Assembly: GCA_023445955.1 (NCBI GenBank)
Contig: JAEXJH010000158.1
Span: 1-6,117 of the forward strand
Direction of reading: 5' to 3'
DNA from: Pseudomonadota bacterium
Lineage (GTDB): Bacteria > Pseudomonadota > Alphaproteobacteria > Caulobacterales > Caulobacteraceae
Length of the DNA: 6,117 nt
The translations under genes were made by a program, and so were the position numbers. Under the pieces are notes generated by a model. The model was not told the origin of the DNA, did not search any database, and saw only the letters and a program-made list of their open reading frames with translations. How positions within the stretch are numbered: the stretch's first letter is position 1; the number at the start of each line of letters is the position of its first letter. Shown piece by piece: positions 1-6,117 of this stretch.

Positions 1-2
1 TG

Positions 3-134
3 GCGGACCTGGGCGGTCATGGCGGACTGGTCTCTGTGGATCGCGACGGCGAAGTGGCCATGCCGTTCGCCTCGAGCGGGTTGAAGCGGGCGGCTTTGCT
101 GCTGGATGGGACGATCGTCAGCGCGGCGTTCTGA
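3..134 (+). CDS. Isoaspartyl peptidase/L-asparaginase, C-terminal end (partial, 5' end outside window)
   Basis: Only the last 43 residues and the TGA stop (132-134) are present. The fragment begins in frame at base 3 and contains GGLVSVDRDGEVAMPF (fragment residues 7-22). This matches the C-terminal strand region of plant-type (Ntn-hydrolase) isoaspartyl peptidases/L-asparaginases, which usually read GG-hydrophobic-VD-x-x-G-N/E-hydrophobic-A-M/L-PFN followed by a GM-like turn. In that family the precursor cleaves itself into alpha and beta subunits; the visible piece would be the end of the beta subunit. The enzyme removes beta-aspartyl residues from peptides or hydrolyses asparagine. The catalytic Thr lies upstream and cannot be checked. 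The next gene starts 35 bp downstream on the same strand, so the two may share a transcript. The call rests on a short stretch. Confidence 0.78.
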   Translation, partial: ADLGGHGGLVSVDRDGEVAMPFASSGLKRAALLLDGTIVSAAF

Positions 135-169
135 CGGAACGGCGGCGCTCGCCCGGCGTTTGCCGCCCC

Positions 170-1117
170 ATGGCGTCAGCCCCCAAGACCAGTGGTTCGC
201 ACAAGGTGGTGTTCGCGGCCCTGGCCGGGAACCTGGCCATCGCCGCGACCAAGTTCGTCGCCGCCTTCGTCACCGGCTCCTCGGCCATGCTGACCGAGGC
301 GATCCACTCCAGCGTCGACACCGGCAACCAGGGCCTGCTGCTGCTGGGCCTGGCCCGCGCCAACCGGCCGCCCAGCCGGACCCATCCGTTCGGCTACGGC
401 ATGGAGCTCTATTTCTGGTCCTTCGTAGTGGCGCTGCTGATCTTCGCGCTGGGCGGGGCGGTGTCGATCTATCAGGGCGTCCACAAGATTATCGCCCCCG
501 AGCCGATCGACCGGGCCTGGGTCAATTTTCTGGTCATCGGCCTGGCCATGGTCTTCGAGGGCGGCTCGTTCTTGGTCGCCTGGCGCGAGTTCAAGACCGT
601 ACGCGGCGACACCCCGTTCCTCCGCGCCCTGAAGGGCAGCAAGGACCCGTCGATCTTCGCAGTGCTGCTGGAGGACGGCGCGGCGCTGCTGGGCCTGGCC
701 CTGGCCGCGCTGGGCGTCGCCGGCTCGGCGCTGGGCCTGGCCTGGGCCGATGGCGCGGCCTCGGTGGCGATCGGCGTCCTCCTGGTGCTGGTGGCGATCT
801 TCCTGGCCAACGAGACCCGCAGTCTGCTGACCGGCGAGGCCGCCGCCCCGCGCATCGTCGAAAGCGTCCGCACCGCCCTGGCCGCCGACCCGCGCGTCGA
901 GAGCGTGGCTGAGGTGCTGTCGATGCACCTGGGTCCCAGTGAGATCCTGCTGGGCGTCACCCTGGATTTCCAGGACCACCTGACCGCTCGCGAGATCGAG
1001 GACGCGGCCGACGACTTCCACACCCTGATCCAGGGCGTCGACAAGCGCATCACCCGCGTGTTCGTGCGCTCGGGGCGAGCACGGGCGGCCTATGCCCGCT
1101 CGGCGACAAATAGTTAG
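170..1117 (+). CDS. Cation diffusion facilitator (SLC30A9/ZnT9-like) metal transporter
   Basis: A 315-residue inner-membrane CDF antiporter, expected to export a divalent metal (probably zinc) in exchange for protons. Six hydrophobic segments are visible at about residues 12-34, 38-63, 79-99, 117-138, 162-184 and 189-211, followed by a soluble C-terminal domain (about 225-300) of the usual CDF cytoplasmic type. TM2 carries the metal-site pair H46-x3-D50 within EAIHSSVDTGNQ. TM5 reads VLLEDGAALLG (E168, D169) rather than the usual HxxxD or DxxxD. This EAIHS...DTxNQ plus LLEDxAA combination is the pattern I associate with the SLC30A9/ZnT9 branch. H72-P73-F74-G75 after TM2 is the common CDF HPFG loop. 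The ATG at 170 follows no convincing Shine-Dalgarno, but no in-frame ATG, GTG or TTG lies between it and the preceding stop. The metal specificity is inferred only. Confidence 0.92.
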   Translation: MASAPKTSGSHKVVFAALAGNLAIAATKFVAAFVTGSSAMLTEAIHSSVDTGNQGLLLLGLARANRPPSRTHPFGYGMELYFWSFVVALLIFALGGAVSIYQGVHKIIAPEPIDRAWVNFLVIGLAMVFEGGSFLVAWREFKTVRGDTPFLRALKGSKDPSIFAVLLEDGAALLGLALAALGVAGSALGLAWADGAASVAIGVLLVLVAIFLANETRSLLTGEAAAPRIVESVRTALAADPRVESVAEVLSMHLGPSEILLGVTLDFQDHLTAREIEDAADDFHTLIQGVDKRITRVFVRSGRARAAYARSATNS

Positions 1118-1186
1118 TGAAACCGTCTCCAAGCGCCTCTAGGGAAATGACCCGTCGCGCTGGGCGACCCCTGTACGGATGTCCTG

Positions 1187-2824
1187 ATGCATAGCCGCGC
1201 CGGCCTTCGCGCTCTTCCCGAAGATCTGATCGACCTGCAGGCGCTGCTCGCGGCGTATTACGAGATCGCGCCGGACGTCGCCAACCCCGCCCAAAAGGTG
1301 GTGTTCGGCACGTCGGGTCACCGGGGCTCCAGCCTGGACGGCGGCTTCAACGAGAACCACATCCTGGCCGTCACCCAGGCGGTCGTGGAGCACCGCGCCG
1401 CGCAAGGGATCACCGGCCCGATCTTCGTCGGCCGCGACACCCACGGCCTGTCGGAGCCGGCCTTCCGCTCGGTGCTGGAAGTGCTGGCCGGCAACGGCGT
1501 CACCGCGCTGATCGACAGCCAGGACGGCTACACCCCGACGCCGGCGGTGTCGCATGCGATCCTGACCTGGAACCGCGAGAACACCACGCAAGCCGACGGC
1601 CTGCTGCTGACCCCCTCGCACAACCCGCCGCGCGACGGCGGCATCAAGTACAATCCGCCGAGCGGTGGTCCGGCCGATGGCGGCGCGACCTCGGTCATCG
1701 CGGCGCGGGCGAACGACCTCCTCGCCAGCGGCCTCTCCGGCGTGAAGCGCGTGAGCTTCAATGAAGCCTACAAGGCCGCCGGCCGCTACGACTTCCTGGG
1801 CCGCTATGTCGACGACCTGCCCAGCGTCATCGACATGGAGGCCATCCGCGCGGCGGGCGTGCGCATCGGCGCCGACCCGCTGGGCGGCGCGGCCGTCGCC
1901 TACTGGGGCGCGATCGCCGAGCGCCACAGGCTGAACCTCACCGTCGTCAACGAGGCCGTCGACCCGCGCTGGGCGTTCATGCCGCTCGACACCGACGGCA
2001 AGATCCGCATGGACTGCTCGTCGCCCGCGGCCATGGCCAACCTGATCCAGATCATGAAGGGCGGCGCGGCTTATGACGTGGCGACCGGCAACGACGCCGA
2101 CGCCGACCGCCACGGCATCGTCACGCCCGACGGCGGGCTGATGAACCCCAACCACTATCTGGCCGCGGCGATCTCGTACCTGTTCACCCACCGTCCGGGC
2201 TGGGGCGCGGACGTGGCCGTCGGCAAGACCCTGGTCTCGTCGTCGATGATCGACCGCGTGGTGGCGGGCCTGGGCCGTCGCCTGCTCGAGGTGCCGGTCG
2301 GCTTCAAGTACTTCGTGCCCGGCCTCCTGGACGGCTCCGTCGGTTTCGGCGGCGAGGAGTCGGCCGGCGCGGCCTTCCTGCGCCACGACGGCTCGGTGTG
2401 GACCACCGACAAGGACGGCCTGCAGCTGGCCCTCTTGGCCGCCGAGATCCAGGCTAAGACCGGTAAGAGCGCGAGCCAGCTCTACGCCGACCTGACCGCG
2501 AAATACGACGCCCCGTCCTATGCTCGCGTCGACGCCCCCGCGACCCGCGAGGAGAAGGCGCGTCTCGGCAAGCTCAGCCCCGCCGACGTCAGCGCCAAGA
2601 CCCTGGCCGGCGAGCCGATCACCGCCATCCTGACCAACGCCCCCGGCAACGGCGAGGCGATCGGCGGCCTGAAGGTCTGCACGCAGAACGCCTGGTTCGC
2701 CGCCCGGCCCTCGGGCACCGAGGACGTCTACAAGGTCTATGCGGAGTCGTTCCTGGGCCCCGATCACCTGAAGCAGGTCCAGGCCGAGGCGCGCGAGGTC
2801 GTGGCGGGCGCGCTGGCGGGGTAG
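1187..2824 (+). CDS. pgm: Phosphoglucomutase, alpha-D-glucose phosphate-specific
   Basis: A cytoplasmic enzyme interconverting glucose 1-phosphate and glucose 6-phosphate, linking glycolysis to glycogen, nucleotide-sugar and envelope polysaccharide synthesis. The 545 residues match the length of E. coli Pgm (546), and similarity runs end to end. All alpha-D-phosphohexomutase signatures are visible: FGTSGHRG at 40-47; the active-site loop TPSHNPP with phosphoserine S144; the Mg2+ loop with D303, D305 and D307 followed by RHG; the sugar-binding loop GFGGEESAG at 386-394; and the phosphate-binding loop RPSGTED at 507-513. The ATG at 1187 gives an N-terminus (HSRAG...LIDLQAL...YY) that fits the family. 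Only a short GGA lies near the start (1176-1178). It sits 69 bp after the transporter stop and 33 bp before lysS, so it may have its own promoter and be co-transcribed with lysS; no clear promoter could be picked by eye. Confidence 0.97.
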   Translation: MHSRAGLRALPEDLIDLQALLAAYYEIAPDVANPAQKVVFGTSGHRGSSLDGGFNENHILAVTQAVVEHRAAQGITGPIFVGRDTHGLSEPAFRSVLEVLAGNGVTALIDSQDGYTPTPAVSHAILTWNRENTTQADGLLLTPSHNPPRDGGIKYNPPSGGPADGGATSVIAARANDLLASGLSGVKRVSFNEAYKAAGRYDFLGRYVDDLPSVIDMEAIRAAGVRIGADPLGGAAVAYWGAIAERHRLNLTVVNEAVDPRWAFMPLDTDGKIRMDCSSPAAMANLIQIMKGGAAYDVATGNDADADRHGIVTPDGGLMNPNHYLAAAISYLFTHRPGWGADVAVGKTLVSSSMIDRVVAGLGRRLLEVPVGFKYFVPGLLDGSVGFGGEESAGAAFLRHDGSVWTTDKDGLQLALLAAEIQAKTGKSASQLYADLTAKYDAPSYARVDAPATREEKARLGKLSPADVSAKTLAGEPITAILTNAPGNGEAIGGLKVCTQNAWFAARPSGTEDVYKVYAESFLGPDHLKQVQAEAREVVAGALAG

Positions 2825-2857
2825 CCCTCCGCCCCCGCACGGTTTATACGCCGCGCC

Positions 2858-4516
2858 ATGTTTGAAGGCCTCTCCCCCCTCGCCCGCGAAGCCCGCTCCT
2901 GGCCGTTCGAGCAGGCGCGCGCCACCATCGCCCGCGTCCTGCGCGTGCGCCTCCCCGACCGCGCCGACCAGGAAGCCGCGAAAGCCCTGATCGAGGCCGG
3001 CAAGGCGGATGAGGCGGTGAAAGCCTATCCGGCGCTGGCCAAGGCCGTGATCTTCGAGACCGGCTATGGTCCGTCGGGCCTGCCGCACCTGGGCACCTTC
3101 GGCGAAGTGGCGCGCACGACCATGGTGCGCCAGGCCTTCCGCGCGCTGGTCGACGACCATATCCCGACCCGCCTGATCGCCTTCAGCGACGACATGGACG
3201 GCCTGCGCAAGGTTCCCGACAACATCGAGAACAAGCAGCCGCTGATCGAGGACTTGGGCAAGCCGCTGACGGTCGTCCGCGACCCGTTCGGCACCCATGA
3301 CAGCTTCGGCGCCCACAACAACGCCCGCCTGCGCGCGTTCCTGGACGGCTTCGGCTTCGAGTACGAGTTCGTCAGTTCGACCGACTGCTACAAGGGCGGC
3401 CCGTTCGACGCGACCCTGCTGACCGCCCTGGAGCGCTTCGACGCCATCCAGAAGGTCATGCTGCCCACGCTCGGCGAAGAGCGCCGCGCGACCTACTCGC
3501 CGTTCCTCCCCGTCAGCCCGACCACGGGCAAGGTGCTGCAGGTCCCGACGCTGGAGCGGAATGTCGAGAAGGGCACGATCGTCTTCGAGGACGAGGACGG
3601 CTCCAAGGTCGAGGTCCCGGTCACCGGCGGCCACGTGAAGATGCAGTGGAAGCCTGACTGGGCCATGCGCTGGACCGCGCTGGGCGTCGACTACGAAATG
3701 TCGGGCAAGGACCTGATCGACTCGGTCAAGGCCTCGGGCGCGATCTGCAAGGCCCTGGGCGGGGTTCCGCCGGAAGGCTTCAACTACGAGCTCTTCCTGG
3801 ACGAGAACAACCAGAAGATCTCCAAGTCCAAGGGCAACGGCCTGTCGATGGAGGACTGGCTGCGTTACGGCGCGCCGGAGAGCCTGTCGTACTACATGTT
3901 CCAGAGCCCCAAGTCGGCCAAGAAGCTCTATTTCGACGTCATCCCCAAGGCGACGGACGAATATCTGCAGCAGCTGGACGCCTATCAGCGCCAGGAGCCG
4001 GTCAAGCAGCTGGACAACCCCGTCTGGCACATCCATTCGGGCCGCCCGCCGCAATACGGCTCGCCGGTGTCCTTCAGCCTGATGCTGAATCTCGTGTCGG
4101 CCGCCGACGCCTCGACCAAGGAGATCCTCTGGGGCTTCCTGTCGCGCTACATCCCGGGCGCCTCGGCCGAAACCCAGCCGCTGCTGGACCGCTTGGCTGG
4201 CTACGCGATCAACTACTACGAGGACTTCGTGAAGCCCACGAAGACCTTCCGCGCCCCGACCGACCAGGAGCGCGCCGCGATGCTGGACCTCTTGGCCAAG
4301 CTGAAGGCCATGCCGGCCGACGCGCCAGACGCCGAGTTGATCCAGAACGAGGTGTTCGAGGTCGGCAAGACCCACGGCTTCGACCCGCTGCGCGCCTGGT
4401 TCCAGGCCCTGTACGAGGTTCTCCTCGGCCAGAGCCAGGGCCCGCGCTTCGGCTCGTTCGCGGCGATCTTCGGCATCGACCGCACGATCGCGCTGATCGA
4501 AGAGAAGTTGGGCTAA
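2858..4516 (+). CDS. lysS: Lysine--tRNA ligase, class I
   Basis: Charges tRNA-Lys with lysine in the cytoplasm using ATP. This is the class I (Rossmann-fold) form, unrelated to the class II LysRS of E. coli, and is also named lysK in some annotations. The 552 residues are typical for the bacterial class I family. Family marks are the HIGH-type motif in [15 protein letters not shown] (PHLG at 76-79) and the KMSKS-type loop KISKSKGN at 320-327, preceded by FLDENNQ. The catalytic core spans roughly 55-340; the rest is the helical C-terminal tRNA/anticodon-binding region. The N-terminal ...SWPFEQAR... block is common in alphaproteobacterial versions and supports the ATG at 2858, although there is no Shine-Dalgarno in the 33-bp gap after pgm. 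The TAA at 4514-4516 is followed 33 nt later by a strong terminator. I see no disrupted motif. Confidence 0.97.
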   Translation: MFEGLSPLAREARSWPFEQARATIARVLRVRLPDRADQEAAKALIEAGKADEAVKAYPALAKAVIFETGYGPSGLPHLGTFGEVARTTMVRQAFRALVDDHIPTRLIAFSDDMDGLRKVPDNIENKQPLIEDLGKPLTVVRDPFGTHDSFGAHNNARLRAFLDGFGFEYEFVSSTDCYKGGPFDATLLTALERFDAIQKVMLPTLGEERRATYSPFLPVSPTTGKVLQVPTLERNVEKGTIVFEDEDGSKVEVPVTGGHVKMQWKPDWAMRWTALGVDYEMSGKDLIDSVKASGAICKALGGVPPEGFNYELFLDENNQKISKSKGNGLSMEDWLRYGAPESLSYYMFQSPKSAKKLYFDVIPKATDEYLQQLDAYQRQEPVKQLDNPVWHIHSGRPPQYGSPVSFSLMLNLVSAADASTKEILWGFLSRYIPGASAETQPLLDRLAGYAINYYEDFVKPTKTFRAPTDQERAAMLDLLAKLKAMPADAPDAELIQNEVFEVGKTHGFDPLRAWFQALYEVLLGQSQGPRFGSFAAIFGIDRTIALIEEKLG

Positions 4517-4549
4517 GCCTGCTTTACAGCTTTCGGCTGATCTAGAAGC

Positions 4550-4587
4550 ATCCCCCGAGGCGCTGGCCGCTTCGGGGGATTTTCTTT
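4550..4587 (+). terminator. Intrinsic terminator of lysS (or of pgm-lysS)
   Basis: Bases 4550-4562 and 4568-4580 form a 13-bp, GC-rich stem (one G-T wobble) around the 5-nt loop CTGGC, followed directly by TTTCTTT (4581-4587). This is the classic hairpin plus U-tract. It begins 33 nt after the lysS stop. Its 3' arm contains GGGGGA, and its U-tract overlaps the TTG start candidate of the next gene. Confidence 0.92.
4574..4579 (+). promoter_or_regulatory. Candidate ribosome binding site inside the terminator 3' arm
   Basis: GGGGGA lies 6 nt before the TTG at 4586, a workable Shine-Dalgarno spacing, with imperfect complementarity to the anti-SD core. The same bases pair with CCCCC in the 5' arm of the terminator hairpin, so on any transcript containing the whole hairpin the site would be hidden. 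It supports the TTG start only weakly and could simply be terminator sequence. Confidence 0.35.
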
Positions 4588-5407
4588 GCTCGTCATCATC
4601 GCGGCGGCCGCCGTCCTGGGCACGCTTTCGCCCCCCGAGGTTCGCGCGTGCGTCGGGCGGCCAGCGGATATGAACTGGTCGGCTATCGCCGCAGAGAAGG
4701 CCAAGATCTCGCAGGCGGACTGGCGTGACGCCTGTCGTCAGGCGCGGGACGCGGACGAACGGAGACGCTCGACGGTCCGCGTCATCCGGGCGACGGGGGC
4801 CTCACCGGTCGGAGGCTATGGCGCCAGTCTGGGCTGGATCCGTAAGCAGAAAGCCGCCAGGACGCCGGAAGCAGCGGAGCTGCTTCGCCTGGCCACTGAG
4901 GACCAGCTGGCGCGAGACAGCCTATCGATGAACCGCGCACCAGCCGCTCGCGGCCTTTCCCCTCTTGCCCGGCGGATCTACGATCTCGTCGTCTCCAGCG
5001 ACGCGATCAAGGCCGACGCCGCCAGCCGGGCTTGGCTGAAGGAGACCGTCGCGCGCCGGGGGTGGTTCACGATCAGTCGCGACGGTGAAGACGCCGACGC
5101 CGCGGCGCAGCTGGTCGTCCAGCACGCCGACGAGGACTTGACGTTCAAGGGCGAGATGATCGCGCTGATCGAGCCCTTGGTCGAAAAGGGCGAAAGCCGG
5201 AGAAGCTTCTTCCCTTACCTGTACGACCGCTGGGCCGCGGCGGCGCACAAGCCTCTCCGTTTCGGTCTCCAGGGCGCCTGCAAGGGCAAGGGCCTGTGGG
5301 AGCCACTGCCCACCGAGGACCCCGAGCACCTGGAAGAACGCCGCCAGACGTTCGGGCTCGAAAGCTTCGCCTTACAGCAGAACCGTGAGAACACCCGCTG
5401 TCCGTAA
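4586..5407 (+). CDS. Probable exported DUF6624 domain-containing protein
   Basis: 273 residues from a TTG start. The C-terminal part (about 95-262) has the layout of the DUF6624 family, whose function is unknown to me: E105-D106-Q107..R110; a helix with a W-F turn (R158-G159-W160); AAQLVVQHAD with Q179, H180 and D182; FFPYLYDR with Y213, D214 and R215; a G227-x-Q229 strand; then D245-P246 and the ERRQTFGL block (251-258). The first 21 residues are hydrophobic and end V19-R20-A21, which suits signal peptidase I cleavage, although the n-region has no Lys or Arg. Arg at 20 argues against a lipoprotein at C22. Residues 32-65 are charged and probably helical. An in-frame stop at 4538 leaves TTG 4586 as the only start keeping the hydrophobic segment; ATG 4670 (M29) would give a 245-residue protein without it. 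AGA and AGG codons appear more often than in the genes to its left. Confidence 0.82.
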   Translation: MLVIIAAAAVLGTLSPPEVRACVGRPADMNWSAIAAEKAKISQADWRDACRQARDADERRRSTVRVIRATGASPVGGYGASLGWIRKQKAARTPEAAELLRLATEDQLARDSLSMNRAPAARGLSPLARRIYDLVVSSDAIKADAASRAWLKETVARRGWFTISRDGEDADAAAQLVVQHADEDLTFKGEMIALIEPLVEKGESRRSFFPYLYDRWAAAAHKPLRFGLQGACKGKGLWEPLPTEDPEHLEERRQTFGLESFALQQNRENTRCP

Positions 5408-5544
5408 CGGGTGAATCCGCGCGACCTGCGACACCATGTCCTTGAAAATGAACGAAGTCTGAAAACGCGGTTAAGGGTCTGCGCACGTTTCGGAGTCTAG
5501 GCTCGGACCATCAGAACCAAGATCAGTCATCAAGGTTTAGGACC
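5408..5544 (+). promoter_or_regulatory. Intergenic gap with probable promoter and GANTC sites
   Basis: 137 bp between the DUF6624 gene and the small gene, the largest gap in the window and visibly less GC-rich in its middle. It holds two GANTC motifs (5413-5417 and 5493-5497), the target of the cell-cycle methylase CcrM in Caulobacter-type bacteria; a third lies just inside the next gene (5587-5591). The second sits in an imperfect 12-bp dyad, GAGTCTAGGCTC (5493-5504). TTAAGG (5471-5476) and TCTAGG (5496-5501) could be weak -35 and -10 elements, but the 19-bp spacing is long and both match poorly. Since the gap precedes a gene with its own start signals, a promoter here is likely, though its exact position is uncertain. 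Confidence 0.4.
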
Positions 5545-5754
5545 ATGGCTTCGTTCACTCTCCGCCCCGCCGACCGTCAGGAATTCGATTCCCTGCTGGG
5601 CGGCATCGTGCAGCAATTCCCCGACGCCCATGTCGAGGCCGCGCACAACGACACCTGGGCTTCGTACCGCCTGGACGTGTCGTGCGTGGTTCCCTCGGCG
5701 GGCCCGCTGATCGCCTGGCTGCTCGACAGCCACGCCAGCTGCCCGCGCACGTAA
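5545..5754 (+). CDS. Small uncharacterised protein (69 residues)
   Basis: I do not recognise this protein. It starts at an ATG preceded by AAGG (5532-5535, 9 nt upstream) and TAGGA (5538-5542), and ends at TAA 5752-5754. Third codon positions are strongly G/C, like the neighbouring genes. The product looks soluble: no signal peptide or full membrane segment, a central stretch with acidic residues and histidines (F25-PDAHVEAAHND-T37), two cysteines (C47, C66), and a short hydrophobic helix at 54-60 (PLIAWLL). The probable promoter gap upstream suggests it is transcribed alone; it converges on the S24 regulator gene. An open frame on the opposite strand (5530-5733) is a codon-bias shadow. The composition and start context make a real gene more likely than chance, but no homologue supports it here. 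Confidence 0.62.
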   Translation: MASFTLRPADRQEFDSLLGGIVQQFPDAHVEAAHNDTWASYRLDVSCVVPSAGPLIAWLLDSHASCPRT

Positions 5755-5756
5755 GA

Positions 5757-5791
5757 CGTCTCCAGGGTCGGCCTACTGGCTGACCCAGACG
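5757..5791. terminator. Hairpin between convergent genes, possible bidirectional terminator
   Basis: An inner 9-bp stem (5765-5773 with 5778-5786, one G-T wobble) closes the tetraloop TACT. After a 3-nt bulge (5762-5764) a further 5 bp (5757-5761 with 5787-5791) extend it. It starts 2 nt after the small gene's stop and covers the stop codon and last codons of the opposing regulator. Neither side has a U-tract, so termination would be inefficient or need a factor; it could also stabilise 3' ends. Confidence 0.42.
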
Positions 5792-6117
5792 ATCCGCGCG
5801 ACCCAGGCGACCTCGTCCCGCGACAGCAGGCGAGGCTCGCCCGAGCGGTCTAGCTGGACCAATTCCAGCGTCCGGGCCGTCACCCGACCCAGTTCCCGCA
5901 CCAGCACCTCGCCGGCGTTCGTCCGCGCCACCACGCGGTCGCCCTTGCGCGGCTCCTGGCTGGGCGAGACCAGCAGGCGGTCGCCGTCGCGATAGACCGG
6001 CGCGAGCTCGCTTCCGGTGACCTCCAGGGCGAACAGGCCTTCGCCCAGGTCCGGCGCGGCGACCTCGTCCCAGCCGGCGCCGACCGGCATCCCCGCCTCG
6101 TCGAAGAACCCGTCCTG
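5773..6117 (-). CDS. LexA/CI-like S24-domain transcriptional regulator, C-terminal part (partial, 5' end outside window)
   Basis: 114 residues of an S24 peptidase-like domain. The frame stays open to the window edge, so the ATG at 6090 is probably an internal Met; residues before it (QDGFFDEAG) read as part of the domain. Numbering from the edge, FALEVTG (29-35) then P40, YRDGDRLLVSP (42-52), KGDRVVAR (58-65) and a final VARIVW stretch are the usual strands of regulators with an N-terminal HTH_3 (XRE) domain and a C-terminal S24 domain. In LexA-type proteins VxGDSMxP supplies the catalytic Ser and a Lys in the later GE-x-x-x-K strand completes the dyad. Here the segment reads VTGSELAP, with E37 in the Ser position, and GEVLVREL, with R74 in the Lys position. 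Self-cleavage therefore looks lost, and the domain may act only in dimerisation or sensing. The predicted DNA-binding domain is not in view. The TAG stop is 5775-5773. Confidence 0.85.
   Translation of the reverse strand, partial: QDGFFDEAGMPVGAGWDEVAAPDLGEGLFALEVTGSELAPVYRDGDRLLVSPSQEPRKGDRVVARTNAGEVLVRELGRVTARTLELVQLDRSGEPRLLSRDEVAWVARIVWVSQ

Noticed and set aside
106..1132. Overlapping + frame (106-912) and - frames (118-363, 176-1132, 472-1053) over the transporter gene
   Set aside because: Their products are Arg/Gly/Pro or Ser/Arg-rich with no domain, while the 170-1117 frame gives a well-formed six-helix CDF protein.
1118..1186. Promoter or riboswitch in the gap before pgm
   Set aside because: Only a 5-bp stem (GTCGC...GCGAC) and an isolated CTCTAGG are visible; no -35/-10 pair or conserved riboswitch layout could be supported.
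1139..4375. A 1078-codon open frame on the - strand across pgm and lysS
   Set aside because: It lies antisense to two genes with complete catalytic motifs. In high-GC DNA, biased third positions keep antisense frames open. Its translation is low-complexity (R, V, A, G, H, Q, D-rich) with no family features.
5392..5413. Inverted repeat CACCCG...CGGGTG around the DUF6624 stop as a terminator
   Set aside because: Only 6 bp of stem with a 10-nt loop and no U-tract; too weak to call.
5471..5482. TTAA at 5471-5474 as a CtrA site (TTAA-N7-TTAA)
   Set aside because: The second half-site is absent at the required spacing (CGCA instead of TTAA).
4513..5486. Frames 4513-4704, 4922-5329 and 5145-5486 on - and 4725-4931 on +
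   Set aside because: They overlap the DUF6624 gene, which has recognisable domain residues; the alternative products show none and have shadow-like composition.
1..6117. CRISPR array, insertion sequence, tRNA gene or phage segment
   Set aside because: No direct-repeat array, transposase, terminal inverted repeats, cloverleaf or phage gene was seen; the S24 regulator alone does not indicate a prophage.

Overview
The window looks like chromosomal DNA of an alphaproteobacterium, most likely Caulobacter or a close relative. The signs are very high GC with strong G/C at third codon positions, a class I (archaeal-type) lysyl-tRNA synthetase as found in alphaproteobacteria, weak or absent Shine-Dalgarno sequences before several genes, and GANTC sites (the CcrM methylation motif) in the promoter-like gap. 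The genus is an inference from these features and from protein style; it was not searched.

Left part (1-2824): the end of an isoaspartyl peptidase/L-asparaginase gene, then after 35 bp a cation diffusion facilitator of the SLC30A9/ZnT9-like type, then after 69 bp a complete glucose-specific phosphoglucomutase (pgm). Centre (2858-4587): class I lysyl-tRNA synthetase (lysS), 33 bp after pgm and probably read through with it, closed by a textbook intrinsic terminator. All of these are on the + strand.

Right part (4586-6117): a probable exported DUF6624-domain protein whose only available upstream start (TTG) lies in the U-tract of the lysS terminator; a 137-bp gap with promoter-like and GANTC elements; a small 69-residue orphan gene; and, convergent on the - strand, the C-terminal part of a LexA/CI-like S24 regulator whose catalytic Ser and Lys both appear to be substituted. 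A strong hairpin sits between the two convergent stops.

The genes cover unrelated housekeeping jobs (protein repair or asparagine turnover, metal transport, sugar-phosphate metabolism, tRNA charging), and I see no integrated pathway. No mobile element, CRISPR array, tRNA, rRNA or long repeat is visible, and nothing amounts to a clearly new multi-gene system. The points worth a second look are the terminator/start overlap at 4550-4588, the apparently inactive S24 domain, and the two poorly known proteins between them.
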